A stretch of DNA of 64,000 bases, from positions 34,783,619 to 34,847,618 of the forward strand of contig JARWKL010000008.1 in assembly GCA_029961685.1 (NCBI GenBank), given 5' to 3'. The translations under genes and the position numbers were made by a program. Positions 47,601 through 60,141 of this stretch are shown here, in pieces. The notes under the pieces are model-generated. The model was given only the letters and a program-made list of their open reading frames with translations, ran no database searches and was not told the origin of the DNA. The stretch comes from Aristolochia californica (taxonomy: Eukaryota; Streptophyta; Magnoliopsida; Piperales; Aristolochiaceae). Position 1 is the first letter of the stretch; every line of letters starts with the position of its first letter.

Positions 47601-50600
47601 ATGATGTATGTCAACCCTCACGTCTTGGTGGTCTCAGAATCCATGATATCGCATCCACCAACTCAGCTTACCTTCTAAAATGAATTTGGAAATTTAATTC
47701 ATCTCCAAATTTGATTTGGAGAGCGTTTGTAGCCGCCAAAGCAAATAAATCGAACAGTTGGTGGACTGAAGGGGGTCGTCGGTACCGCATGTCGCCTGTT
47801 TGGAGGAAAATTTTGCTCTTGCTCCCTGCTTTTAACAAGGCAATCAAATGCTACCCGGGTAATGGCCGTTCCACAAAATTCTACACGATTTATGGCTAGG
47901 GAACAAAATCCTTGACATTAGTTTTGGTCCTATCTCCTTATTGGGCAGAGATAAAAACGCTTCTATCTCAGACTTATGGTCTGAACATAGTAGTTGGAAT
48001 ATTAACCTTCGGAAGCCCTCATAGACTCAAAAGCTCTTCTGACCTAATCTTTTCACTTGCCTCTCCAAAGTCAAAATCCATGAGCATATGTTGGATGCCC
48101 TCATTTGGACCCCGTGCCCAAAAGGAATATTTTCTACGGTTTTTGCCGACAACTTTCTTTGCAGCCCCGACCCCTCCCAACCGCATAACATTGCGGCGAT
48201 TGCCTGGTCCTTGCTTGCCCTGTCCTACGTGAAATTCTTTATGTAGTGTGCTTGCAGAGGTAAAATACCCACATCTGATTCCCTCATCAGACGGGGCACC
48301 CCCGTATAGGACCCTTCCTGCCCTTTTTGTCAAAAAAAACCAAAAAACTGCAACCATGTCCTCCTCCATTGTCACTTGGCACAAACAGTTTGGTCTAACC
48401 TTCTAAACAAAATTGGAATTATATACAGTGTGCCCCAAAATTTACCTTCAATGATCCTTTCCATCACAAACACTCAGTCTCCCAAAACTTGGAAAAAAGT
48501 TAATCTCCAAATGTGTGGGCCACATCCCTTGGGCCCTCTGGAAAGAAAGGAACAATCGAAAATTTCAATTCAAAGCCTCCCCAATTGAAGTAATTGTTGA
48601 TAACATTATTGGTCAAGTCTCTACTTGGTTATTGACACGGAAGGAATTTACTCATCTCAGGAATACTAACTTTAGAGGTAATTGGAGGCTGATCATCCCA
48701 CCCCCCCCCCCCCCCCCCCCACCTAGACACTACAAGCTGAACTTTGATGGTAGTGCCATTGGCTGCCCAAGTCCAACTGGATTCGAAGGAAATACACATG
48801 ATGATAACAACCATCTTCTCTACACTTTTGCGGGGCCTTTGGGGATCTCTGATTCTACTACCACATAACTTAACGGATTGCTTCAAGGGCTCATCGTCTT
48901 CCAAGACCATCTCGTTGAGCCCCTCATCATTGAAGGGATTCTAAGGTTGTCATCGATTGGTGTGCAAAAGGAATCCACCCTCCTTGGAGACGTTAAGACA
49001 TTTATTTCAAAATTTTTAACATAATTTCTTGTCTAAATTGTACATGGACACACCCCAAAATCTGCCAATCATTTGGCAGACGTACACGCCAAACGGGGAT
49101 CTTCCCTCCAACACCTTGTTGTGGAGATCAGTAGGGGTGGCATCGAGCTGAGCAGAGCAGAGCCGAGCCGAGCCGAGCCCAAACCTACCTATGTTCGAGC
49201 CGAGCTTGATTTAAATATTTCAAATCCGAGCTCGAGCCGAGCCTAGCCTTGAGCCTAAAATTGTAGCCTAGCTCGAGCCCAATAATTTTAATCGAGTTCG
49301 AGCCCGAGCTCCAACATACATTTAAAATTTTCCAAAAAATACATGTCAAATAAATTGTATATAAAATTATTGTAACGCAAAAGAAGATGCAGAGCATCAG
49401 AAAAACACAACTAGGAATAGTTCAATACACATCACCCCGAATAACCAATGCACCATTGACATCAGGCAGGAAGCTCTTACTTGCCCAACACTCTTTATTT
49501 ATTTAATTTTTTATTGGAAGTGAGAGGAGGAAAATGCTCCCTATATTAAAATAATAAAACTATAATAAAGAATTTTATCTAAAGTTTTAATTAAATTACC
49601 TTGTTGAAGAATAAATGTTATTAAATAAAAAATTAAAATAGTGTAATTATTCCTCAACTATTTCCTTAATTCTCTCTCATTAACAGTTAGAACTAACTTT
49701 GGCTAGATTTTAATCACGAAGTCGTAACCGATAAAAAATATACACACATCGAACTATCGAAGTATATAGAAATATTACGTCGTGTTGAAAAGTTCAGAAA
49801 ATGAAATTTCACCAGATGGGGAGGAACTTCACTGTCTCTATATTTAAGATGAAAGGAGGTAAGATATTATCCTCTATCAAAACCATGAAATGAAAAGTGC
49901 AAAGAAGCAGAGAAATAACTCGGAGGTCCTATCAACGATTGTTGGGCAAGTAAGAACTTCGGATGAGGGGCATTCCAATTTTATATTCAAAATTCCTGTA
50001 ATTATACGATTACAAATAAAGACTCCACAGCAGCTGCAAATGATTTACAACGCGAGTTTTAAGAAATTGTTTCTTTTGTCTTACACCGGGGGACATTCCA
50101 CCCGGACGGCTCTATCGGATTAGTTCGCCACTTCGTTTAGTGGGGGCATTTGGAAGCAATTTCATTTCATTACATTCCTTGCATTCTCCGTTGGCTCGAA
50201 CGGCTGTTCATACAGAACAATGCCACTGTTCAAAACAGCGAAGTGATTGGAAGGATAGACAATAAACGGATTCAACACTATTCTGCTGTCCTTCCCGCTC
50301 ATCTGATTCGAAGGCGATAATCATGGTCCCCACAGTAAAACTCGTCATTTATCCTAAGCCCTATCTCTGATGTTTGGAGCGGCAAAATAATCCGGTCTAG
50401 TCCTCTGGATCCGGGCTCCACTAAGGATAGACCATCTAGTAGAATTCCTGCAGTGAGTTTCACCGGTGTCTCCTTTCCTTCTGGGTGGTCAAGTTGTTTA
50501 CAATGCATTCTTCGGCAAGCTCCGTCCCGCAGCCTGAGGCTATACTGGAATGGTTGCAGAAGGAAATGGGGTACCGGTCGCAGGGTCAATATATTAACAA

Positions 50601-53600
50601 TGTAGTACCATCGGCCGAATCGTTGTGTCGGATGTGTCGGGGTAACATGGTTCCCATGTTCAATTTTTTGTTGAAGCGGGTTAAATCGGAGAAGACGGTG
50701 GAGAAGATCCGTCGGAATATTCTTATCCACGGAAGCAGCGAAAATGTTTCAGCAGAGGCGGATGAGGTAAGGGTTGGCAAAGGGAAGAGGAAAGGCAAGG
50801 AAAAGTCTGTTAGGCTCGGAGAAAGGGTCGGTAGGGCCCACAGGTTCCGTTGAAAGAAGCAAAGACGTTGCCATGAGAGAGGGATTTCGCAGAGAAAAAA
50901 GTTCAGAGATTGAGAGCTGTTGTTCAGAGACGAAATGGGAGAGAGAAGACTGAAGTCGACCTCTCCCGCAGCGCTCTTGCTCCCGACTCCCTGAGTCCCG
51001 CCTCCCGACTCTCCGAATCCCGAGCCCTCGTTAAGTTAACGAGTCGGCTCACGAGCTTTCAAACTGAACCATGGTTCGGTCGAGCTCAACTCGTTAACTT
51101 AATGAGCCTTACCTGGATCTCGAACTCGGTTCGAGATCTAGGTAAATCAAATCGAACCGAGCCGAGCTCGAGCCGCTCGCGAATCGGCTCGGTTTGATGC
51201 CACCCCTAGAGGTCAGTCCACCCCCAATAGGTTGTATTTCTCTCTCTGATTTATTGAATATTCACACACTTTCTTTAAAAAAAAAAAAAGACAAATACTC
51301 AAACTGGTTTTTCACTAGCTACATTCTCAACAACAATGGTTAAAAAAATTTGAGCTAAGAGCAAGGCCCCCTCATCTTAGCCCCAAAGTGAAATTCTAAA
51401 TAAATATTTTCAGTGACACCACCATTTTTTTCTCGTAAGCTTGAAGAATGGAAAGGATAATTGGAGATCTGTTGTATCTTACTCTGATAACTCCCCCACT
51501 GAGTAGGGCCCTTCCTTGCAGTAATGACTCAAGTAGAATTTCAACTACTACTCTAAAGGAAACTCTGACCCTGATGAGAATAGTGGTGTCATCCAAGTCA
51601 TGAGAGGATACATCCATCTGGTCTACTCTGACCTATTTTGTCATTGTGATTCCACAAAGGCAGAATTGACAACCGTCTTTTTTTCTTCTTTGATAAACAA
51701 TGAAGGTGACAGCCCTCCTTCAAGGCTTGAAAGTCTACATTCACCACAGTTCGGACTTTTCCCTCATGGAAAGAGACCCTCTACCATCATCAGTTGGACC
51801 GAACAAAACACCTGCCCGCTTGACCATTTCCTCCATTTCTTTGAAAGCAGTGTAAATGGACAATGTACACAACTCCTTAAAAGTCATTTCTTCCATTTCC
51901 TTGACGAAGCTGAAGATATTTCTGTGCAGCTTACCATCACATAATAGCAATGCTGAGTCTTAAAGCTAGGGCTGATGCCTTCCAACAACACCTTGTTCAG
52001 CACAGTGCTTTGCTTTTAGATTAGTTATCTATTTTCTTTTCTGTTGTTTTTTATTTTCTAATTGTATATAGTGTCAGACTTATTGTTAGGTTTCATGCTG
52101 TCTAATAAATCCTCTTTCTCAGTGTTCAGAGAGGGAGAGGGAGAGAGAGAGAGCCCAGTCTTTTGCACATTCAGGGAAGAAGGTAGGATACCAAAAAGTT
52201 CAAGATATAGTTTGTTGTTTACATCATCCAACCAGTTTGCAAAAAACAGAATCACAAAAAAACGTGTGTAACTCTTTGTAAAGCTCATTTCGTAAGTATC
52301 TACAGAAACTCATGGACCTATATACAAAAATACCCTAGAATATAGGTATACTAAGCACAAATCTAGGGTAACAACCGGCTAGAAATTTGTAGACTTTACC
52401 AGGAGGTAGCTTGCTTTTGTCATAAAATTTCTTATTTTGAGTCATCCAATCAATCTTAGGCGGTTGTGGTGTCCGCCTTGGCCCATCATCTGGGTGTTCT
52501 CTTTTTAATTTTCGGCGCCTTTCTTCACGCTCCTAAACAGCATATTTCAAAATCAGAAATCAACAAGAAAATTCGGTAACCTAACAATTGATCAACAATT
52601 ACACTAGCTACTTATTCCTGAAAATTAAATTAACAAAAAACAATGGGAAATATGAATATTAATAAGTAAAATATCTTCCTTCAAACATGTACACTTCTGA
52701 AATGCCAATGCTATACAAATTGCATTCAGAAGGACATGAAAGTATGACTGTAGAATCATGAATCACCAGAAACGCACTGGCTTCCTTATGCTTTTTAATT
52801 TTTTGCATTAGTATAAGACAACTTTAGTAAAAACAGGGACATGCAGGAATCCGAAAGCAACTTCGGCAGATTTATAAAAACAGAGCATCTTAAAAAAACC
52901 CTCACAAGGATGGGGTCCATCCATCACAGCAAGTCTTCCCTCTTCCAAGGTCAAGAAACTAGTTTCTTGGAATCTCCTTCAATTATAAATGAAGGACAAG
53001 ACAATCAGTCTACAGTCCAACGAGAAAACAAAAAACAGAAAACATACACATTGTGCTCTCTTGACAAAGAAATGTGATCAAGAGCATCAGTATACAGGAA
53101 CGAGAAAGAAAGAAAAAAAAGTACACATTGAGCACTCTTTTTTTTTAATGAAATGTGATTTTATTAAGAAAACAAAAGGAGGAACTAACTCCAAACAACA
53201 AGAGATTGCAAGGAGGCTCCTTGCTTGGCTAACACATCAGCCACAGAATTTGCTGATCTCGGAATGAGAGACCAAAAACAGTCAAATAAATTGGCAATAT
53301 CGATAATTTCAAAAAAGGCGTCCCAATGGTGCCACGGAGGCGCAGAGGAATTCTCACACCAACCAATCACTACCTTGGAGTCTCCCTAATTCAGGATGGG
53401 CCCGGAGCAATGATCGCCGAAAACACAGAGCCCATTAAGTGGGCTTCGAAGCTCGGCCATCGTGGAGTCCGCAATACCGAGAGGGCACGAGAAGGAGACG
53501 ATCTGGATCCCAAGAGAATCATGAATCACACCGCCAAAACCCGCTAAGCCAAGGTTACCAAAAGAAGATCCATCAAAGATCAACTTAAGGACATCAGTAG

Positions 53601-56600
53601 GCGGTAGGGTGCACTCAGAAATAACTGGGGGCTTCAAAGAAGTGTGGAGCTAGGCAAGACACCTCTAATTATTTCTTATGGAAGATCTCGAGAAGGGGGT
53701 GAAGGTTTTTCGAGAGTAAAGCCAAGTAGCAGTATTGCTTGAGATAGTTTCAATGACTCTATCTTGAGACCTGAACTTGGCATTGAATCTCATTTGATTG
53801 AATGAATGCGGAGAGGGCAGAGATCATCAATTTTTCATAATCAGGGACAGGGGTCCCTGCAAGCATTCGGTAGGCGACGGCTAAGTCTTCTGGGAAGCAG
53901 AGATGGAGCCCAATTCGGCTAATAATCGACGTCCAAATCTCCCAAGAGAAAGAACACGAGAAGCAAGTGGCTAACAGTTTCTTCATTGGCATGGTAAAAA
54001 GGGCAAATGGGAGGTCAACCCCGAGCTGGCCACGAATTCTGAGATTATTAGCTAAGAGAATTTTGTTGCAGCATGCACTCACATGAAGAATTTTATTTTT
54101 GGGGGGGGCGCTGAGACGCCATGTGAACTCCACTGCATGCTTAGGACCACGAGTAATCCTGCCTCAAATAACAAGGTAAGCGGAGGAGACTGAGAAGAAG
54201 CCACTTTTATCTGGCCACCAGATCAATTTATCTGATTTGTTAGCTTGAATTCTGGCTAGTTGTAAAGCGTCCAAAAGGCGATAGACCATGACAAGGTTGA
54301 ATGCTCCATCCCCCATTATCAGCAACTTCAGCAATGGTAATATTCCTTAATCTTGAAATTCTAAAGAGGCTAGGGAAGAATGTGTTCTGAAGAGGCATAT
54401 CACCCAACCACCAGTCTTCCCAAAATCTGATATGATGGCCATCACCCACATAGAATCGGACTGTCGATGAGAAAATTGGAGTAAGGAGATAGAGAGACAT
54501 CCATATAGGAGATAAATTGCCTTCTGTTTCCCCCTTCGGTCCACCAATTCGAGGAAATGCCGAGTTTTGAAAGCACCATATTTTTCCAAAGGTTTGGAGT
54601 AAATGAGTTAGTCTCCAAATCCATTTAGGGGGTGTTAGTCAACATTGAAGTTGAAGTTGAAGTTAGACTTCAAATTCAAAACAATAATTTGATTCAACTT
54701 CAACTTTTCCTTGGGTGTTAGTGTAGACGAGTTCAAGTGCACTGGAAAACAAATTCCAGTGTTAGTGCCCCAAAATGAAAAATATGATGTAAACAAGAGA
54801 ATGAGTAACTTTTTATTAATATATTAATATACTAAATAATGAAATACTAAATTATATTAATTAATGATAACAGTTATAATAAATTAATATAATAATAATG
54901 TGTGACTAGAATAAATTATAAAAAATAAATAAATAAAGTAAAAAATTACATAAGCGAATATAATAAATAAATAAATTATTTTTTTAATAACATAAGATAT
55001 ATTTTAACATTAAAAATCACTAATTTAATTATAGCAATAAAAATAAATATAATAAATAAATAAATATATTATTTTATCAAAATCATAATATATATTTTTA
55101 CGTATTTTTAATTAATAATATATTACCTCAAAATTTAAAACCATTGGTTTAATTAATTATAGCAATGGGATAATTAAACCAAAATAATTGATCAAATGTT
55201 TACTTTAACATTATTTTAATTATTAAATTACTAATTTAATACAGTAATTACAAAATGAATATACTGAGTAAATAAAAACAATTATTTTATTAATAACAAA
55301 AGATGCATTATTTTACAAAATAAATATAATGAAGTTATAACGTTGGTTTAATTTTTCCTAACTTAGGAAAAATTAAATCACAGTGTCGTCTTCCTCACGA
55401 CGCGGATAATGGCGGGAGACAACGGCAGGCCAGCAAGCAACGGCGACGGAGGCGGCGATCCGACAGTACACCGAGAGGGAGAAGAGAGGGAGGTCGAGAG
55501 GCTCTGTGACGGAGGCTCAGCGAGGTGACTCTGCGACGGAGGCTCAGTGATCGCGGCTCTGTGACGGAGGCCGAGAGGGAGAAGAGAGCAAGAGAGGGAG
55601 AAGGAAGACAAAGCCGAGAAGGAGAAAAGAGCGCAAATGAGGGAAAATATTTTGGTCAGGGAAGGCAAAGACGCGTTTCGTGCGAAGCTTCAAGTGAAAG
55701 ATTTGAAAAATTGGGCTAAAACCCAATTCCACCGTTTTAGCCTAAGTAGATGACCTATTGTTTTCTAATGAGCGCCAGAATCATTCACCACTAATGACCT
55801 AATCAGATGAACTAGGTAATGCACATGAACTTCATTTCAAGTTCATTGTTGACTAACCCCCCCCCCCCCCCCTTAAGGAGCAAGGCTCGGTTCATGTCTT
55901 TGGAAAGCCGGATTCCGAGACCTCCGAGGCTCTTCAGAGGCAGACTTCCTCCCAAGTGCCAAATAGTACTTGAAATCAAGGTTGTTTCCTCTCCATAGAA
56001 AACGCTTCTTCATCTTATCTAGTTGCTGACAAACAGAAGTTGGGCAAGGCATGAAGGATAAATAATGGTTTGGAATGCCAGCAATACATGATTTTAAAAG
56101 AGTCAACCTTCCAACCTTGCTAAGTAACCGACCCTTCCATGAAGCAAGCCACAATTCCATCTTCTCAATAACTGGAGTCCAGTGTCCAGAGATCTTTGCA
56201 AATACAGCCCGTGAACAAAGGAAGACCGAGGTAAGTACAAGGGGTGGATGGCGCCGCCATAGTGGAGCCCAAAATGTTTCTACCCTTCAAGAAAGCACTC
56301 TAACCATGGCTGATAACAAGAGGAGAACCGTTTTGAGCCTGTTTGCAAGGAGTCTAGCAATAATCTTGTAAGTACTCAAGATCAGACTGATAGGATGAAA
56401 GTCACCAGGGGTCTCAACATTTCTCTTCTTGGGGATCAATGAAATAAAGGAGAACCCCATGCTGCGAAAGGAGATGTCAGTCTTGAAAAAACCCTCAACC
56501 ATCTTATAAATATCACCCTTGATGATCGGCCAAGCACGGTGGTAGAATTCATCGTTGAATCCATCTGGGCCCGGCACCCGGTCACAAGCCATGCCCAGGA

Positions 56601-59600
56601 CTGCCTTTTCAATTTCCTTCTAGGAGAAAGGAGCTTCGAGAATAGATGAAGCAGAGTGGGGAAGATGCCAAAAATGAAGTTGCTGAACTTTGGGCCAATT
56701 AATATAATCATCAGTGTATATATCTTTACTCTTCCAAAGAATCCAACTCAGCGATGCGGTTGAGGGAGGATTTCTTTTCTCTAGCAGTTTGACGACGCCG
56801 GAAGGACCATTCCTTAGGAGTCTTTTTAAGGAGTTTGAGCTTTATCGAAAGAGACCACTCTGGCCGACCCCAAGCCAGTAAGTTCGACCAACAGTTTTTC
56901 AAAAGCACATCAAAATCGGCATCTGAGAGCCAAGTGTTTTCGAATCTAATGGGGGGGGACCCCATCTTCCACACGAGGTGGATAATAGGATAGGCCAATG
57001 ATTAGATCCTACCCGATTGAGGACTCTTCTAGAAATATCATCATAAAGATGAAACCTATTTGAGTCGGCAAGAAAACGATCCAACTTTGAGAGGATAGGG
57101 TGTTGCTGCCCATTAGACCAAGTGAAGGTCTTTCCTGAGAGAGTGATCTCTTCCAATTCTCTACTACCGATTAAGTCAGCAAAACCCCTCATAGAAGATG
57201 AGTGTGAGTAGCTGGAGGTTGCTTTTCGTCGCAGAAACGAATAGCATTGAAATCTCCCGCAAAAACCCATGGTAGAGGCCAATAGAGTTGGAGGTCAAAG
57301 AGCTCCTCCCAGAAATTCCTCCTCTCGCGATAAAGGTTGGGACAGTAAACTCCAACGAGGCACCACTGAGAATCCGAACAGCGATCACAGAAATGAATCC
57401 CCACCAAGTAAGTTCCGTGATTGATGTTGATTGCATCGAATAGGGAACTATCCCATAGTACCAATATTCCACCAGAATGGCCGATCGAATTAACGGCCGA
57501 CCATTGCAATGAGGGCTATTCCAAAGGTCACAGGCGAGGCTGTCGCTCGGACTTTGGCATTTTGTTTCTTGGAGCACCACAATAGAAGGCTTGAATTGTG
57601 TTAGGAGGAGAAAAATTATTGCTCGCTTCCGTGAAGACCCTACTCCCCGGACATTCCAAGAGATCAAGATCATTTAGAACTGATTTGTTGAACTCCCACA
57701 TTGTCTTTCCGTCCTGTAGTCTATCCATGGAAAACCACTCCCAAGAAACGAGCTAGATTCATCATGTTTCGCCATGTTTCCTCGTCAAACCGACTTCGTT
57801 CAGATTGAAGCTCTGCTGCCATCCTTTAAGTTGGAGGGAGAGGAGGTTTGAAATGGTCAGGGGGGGATGTTCTGCTGGCCAAAGTAGTCCCTGATTGGCA
57901 ACAGGCGGAGCCACTCTTTTTCCTTCTATGATAGGTAGCCAAAACTGGAGGGGTTGGAAGATCTAGGTTGAGCGTGGTGTTAGGATTGGGCTCAGGTTCT
58001 AATGTGGTCTCTGGATCTTGGACAGTGAGTGGGGAAGGCATTTCAGGTGGTTTCTGCGTCCTGGTGATGAGTCTGGACGCAGATTTTTCCATGGTGTTTT
58101 GAGTGGTTGTTGTAACCGTAGCCAAATCTGGAGGGGGTTGGTTTCGCCATGATTCGAAGTAAATCGTGTCTGAGCAAGGGCTGAAACCATCAGAATTGTT
58201 ATCCTCATAGAAGCTGAAAGGAAGTTTCAACGTTGAAGCCAGCGCTGCAGTTGAGGTCTGAGGGGGAAGGTTCGTATTTTGAAGGGAGTTGGCGGATGCT
58301 TCGAGGTGAAGGTTTGAGGTGGTGTGGGGGGGGGGGGGGGAAGGAAGAGGTTGGTTGTCGAGGTATCGATGGGATTGGCTGTCAACGCTACAGTCAAGGT
58401 TTGAGGGGGGAGGTTTGCATTTTGAAAAGAATGGGTGGGGGCTTTGAGGTGAAGGTTAGAGGTGGCGTGTGGGGGAAGGGAGTTGGCTGACGAGGCAACG
58501 TGGGGAGGGAGTGGAATCACTGCGTTCGAGGATGTAGGGAGGAGGGTATTTCAAAAAAGTTGGATTTTCGAGGTTTGGAGTGGCGTGTGGAAGGAGGGAA
58601 TGGATGGGGGGGTATGATTGGACTGTTCGAAATGGTAGTGGCATTGGGAAGGCCAATTTGGCTTTTCGAGGTGTCAAAAAAAGCAGGAAAATTTTTTGTG
58701 GGAGGTTTGAAATTTGGTATGGATTTGGGTTCTTTGAAAAAGAGTTTGGATTGGAATTTGAATTTGAATTCGGATTTGATTTCATATTCAAATTCAACAA
58801 ATTCCAGGCTGGGTTTGGTGAGTCTGGGTTTGGGGGATGGTCTGATCAACTCGGCCGAGCGATAACTCAGTAGTGTCGGGGAGGGGGAGCAAAGTGGCCT
58901 ACATCAGTGGGGTGGAGTTCCAGCGAGTCCACCATGGGCAGTTCTCCGATCACCGCCTTAATCCAGAAGAATGTTAAAAATCTTGCGTCCATGGCGATGA
59001 TGGGGCAACAAATACTTTTGCGATGTCAAGTCTAGCGCAGTTGAAAATTTCCTCCGCCCATTTGATCAATTCTCTGAATTTTCTGGCAAGGTGATTTAGG
59101 GTCATTTCCAACCAAAGCTCCACCAGGATTCCGGGAAACGAAATCCATTGGCTTGCTCGAAGAACTCTGTTAAGGACTTGCTCAAGAGTGGTCACATCTT
59201 CATTGACCAACAACTGGGATCTAATAGCATCATACTCATGCCCCAATGTTATGCACGCAATAACATCATTATTTTAGTTGTTTTATTTAATTTACTTTAT
59301 TTTATTTCAGTTTTAGGTCATAGGGGTATTTTTGGAATATTTTATTTATAGGGGTATTTTTAGAATATTTATTGTAAACCCTAACAAGGTGAACCCTATT
59401 TAAGGGGTAAGAGTAAAGAGAAAGAGAAGCATTGAAGTATTAAGAATTAGGTTAAATCTAGCGTAAAGAAGCTTGAGATCACCTTCTTGATCTCGAGGTT
59501 AGGGTTTTCCTCAAAAACCCACATATTCTCCTATCCTCCATTGATCTTCGTCTTCCCCATGTCTTCCTACTATCCTTACGGTAATGCCTAGAAGACCCGT

Positions 59601-60063
59601 AACCCGTGGCAGATCCCAGATCCTCTCAAAGAATCCTTGTGTCAGATCTGAGACAGCAACACTCAAACCATCCAAAAACCGGGCTACTTGAATTTGATTT
59701 TTTTTCTTACATTCGTAGTAAAAGGATGGAATGTATTAATATCCTGTAGTACTCCCCTCATCTCATCATCCCAAGGAATATCATCTGTTGCAGCCCGAGA
59801 GAGCGGTGGAAGACAGGACGTAGTCTCACCTTGAGGCGAACCTGTAAGTTCTCGTGTTTGTTTTTCCTTTCTTCCGTGATTATTATTATTGCTCTCGTTA
59901 GTTTGGAATTTGGGCATCTAATTCCTAACAAGAATGACTCAATTTACATCAAACTGAAGGCTCCCTCTTTCTATATGTGATCCTAGGAGCAACTTCCTCA
60001 AGATCAACTATAGGTCCACATCAAGATGGTAGAGATGCTTCAGTGTTGTAGAGATTCAGGAGT

Positions 60064-60141
<78 letters not shown>

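Larger units (their letters stand above)
49132..51208 (+). mobile_element. hAT-like DNA transposon carrying a host gene fragment
   Basis: 2077 bp with 13-bp terminal inverted repeats, TAGGGGTGGCATC and GATGCCACCCCTA. The 8-bp TSD is gagatcag (49124-49131) and gaggtcag (51209-51216), one mismatch. Both ends have dense subterminal GAGCCGAG/GAGCTCGAG motifs, as hAT elements do. No transposase is recognised, so it is non-autonomous. The interior holds part of an augmin subunit 5 gene and other unassigned sequence. It lies inside the RNase H tail of LINE copy F, hence is younger. Confidence 0.9.
45176..51290 (+). mobile_element. LINE copy F, plus strand, with two nested insertions
   Basis: Endonuclease part ([17 protein letters not shown] at about 45210; [18 protein letters not shown]), reverse transcriptase ([25 protein letters not shown] at about 46850), thumb, zinc-binding region, a 20-C run (48701-48720), RNase H ([11 protein letters not shown] at 48731) and 3' UTR with A-run 51278-51290. 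It is split by a LINE fragment at about 47021-47312 and by the hAT-like element 49132-51208. It meets LINE copy C 5' end to 5' end at 45175. Confidence 0.87.
53138..59148 (-). mobile_element. Near-complete LINE (ORF1 and ORF2) in intron 1, split by a Harbinger-like element
   Basis: Minus strand. The 3' T-run is at 53138-53146. From the 5' end: ORF1, ORF2 endonuclease, reverse transcriptase with an internal deletion, zinc-binding region and RNase H ([12 protein letters not shown], 53600). It is interrupted at 54628-55872 with TSD tta; the sequence rejoins there exactly as in other copies (CCATTTAAG-AGCAAGGC at 44612). It is the only copy here with ORF1. Confidence 0.88.

Noticed and set aside
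50299..50730. 143-codon open segment on the minus strand in the hAT-like element
   Set aside because: It is the antisense shadow of the augmin fragment over half its length and resembles nothing known.
58456..58873. Overlapping long open segments on the plus strand
   Set aside because: They are shadows of the low-complexity, G/C-biased LINE ORF1 on the minus strand.
59684..59917. Minus-strand open segment ([14 protein letters not shown]) as an extra exon of the capping enzyme
   Set aside because: Exons 1 and 2 already join in phase without it, the family has no such segment, and it overlaps LTR remnants.
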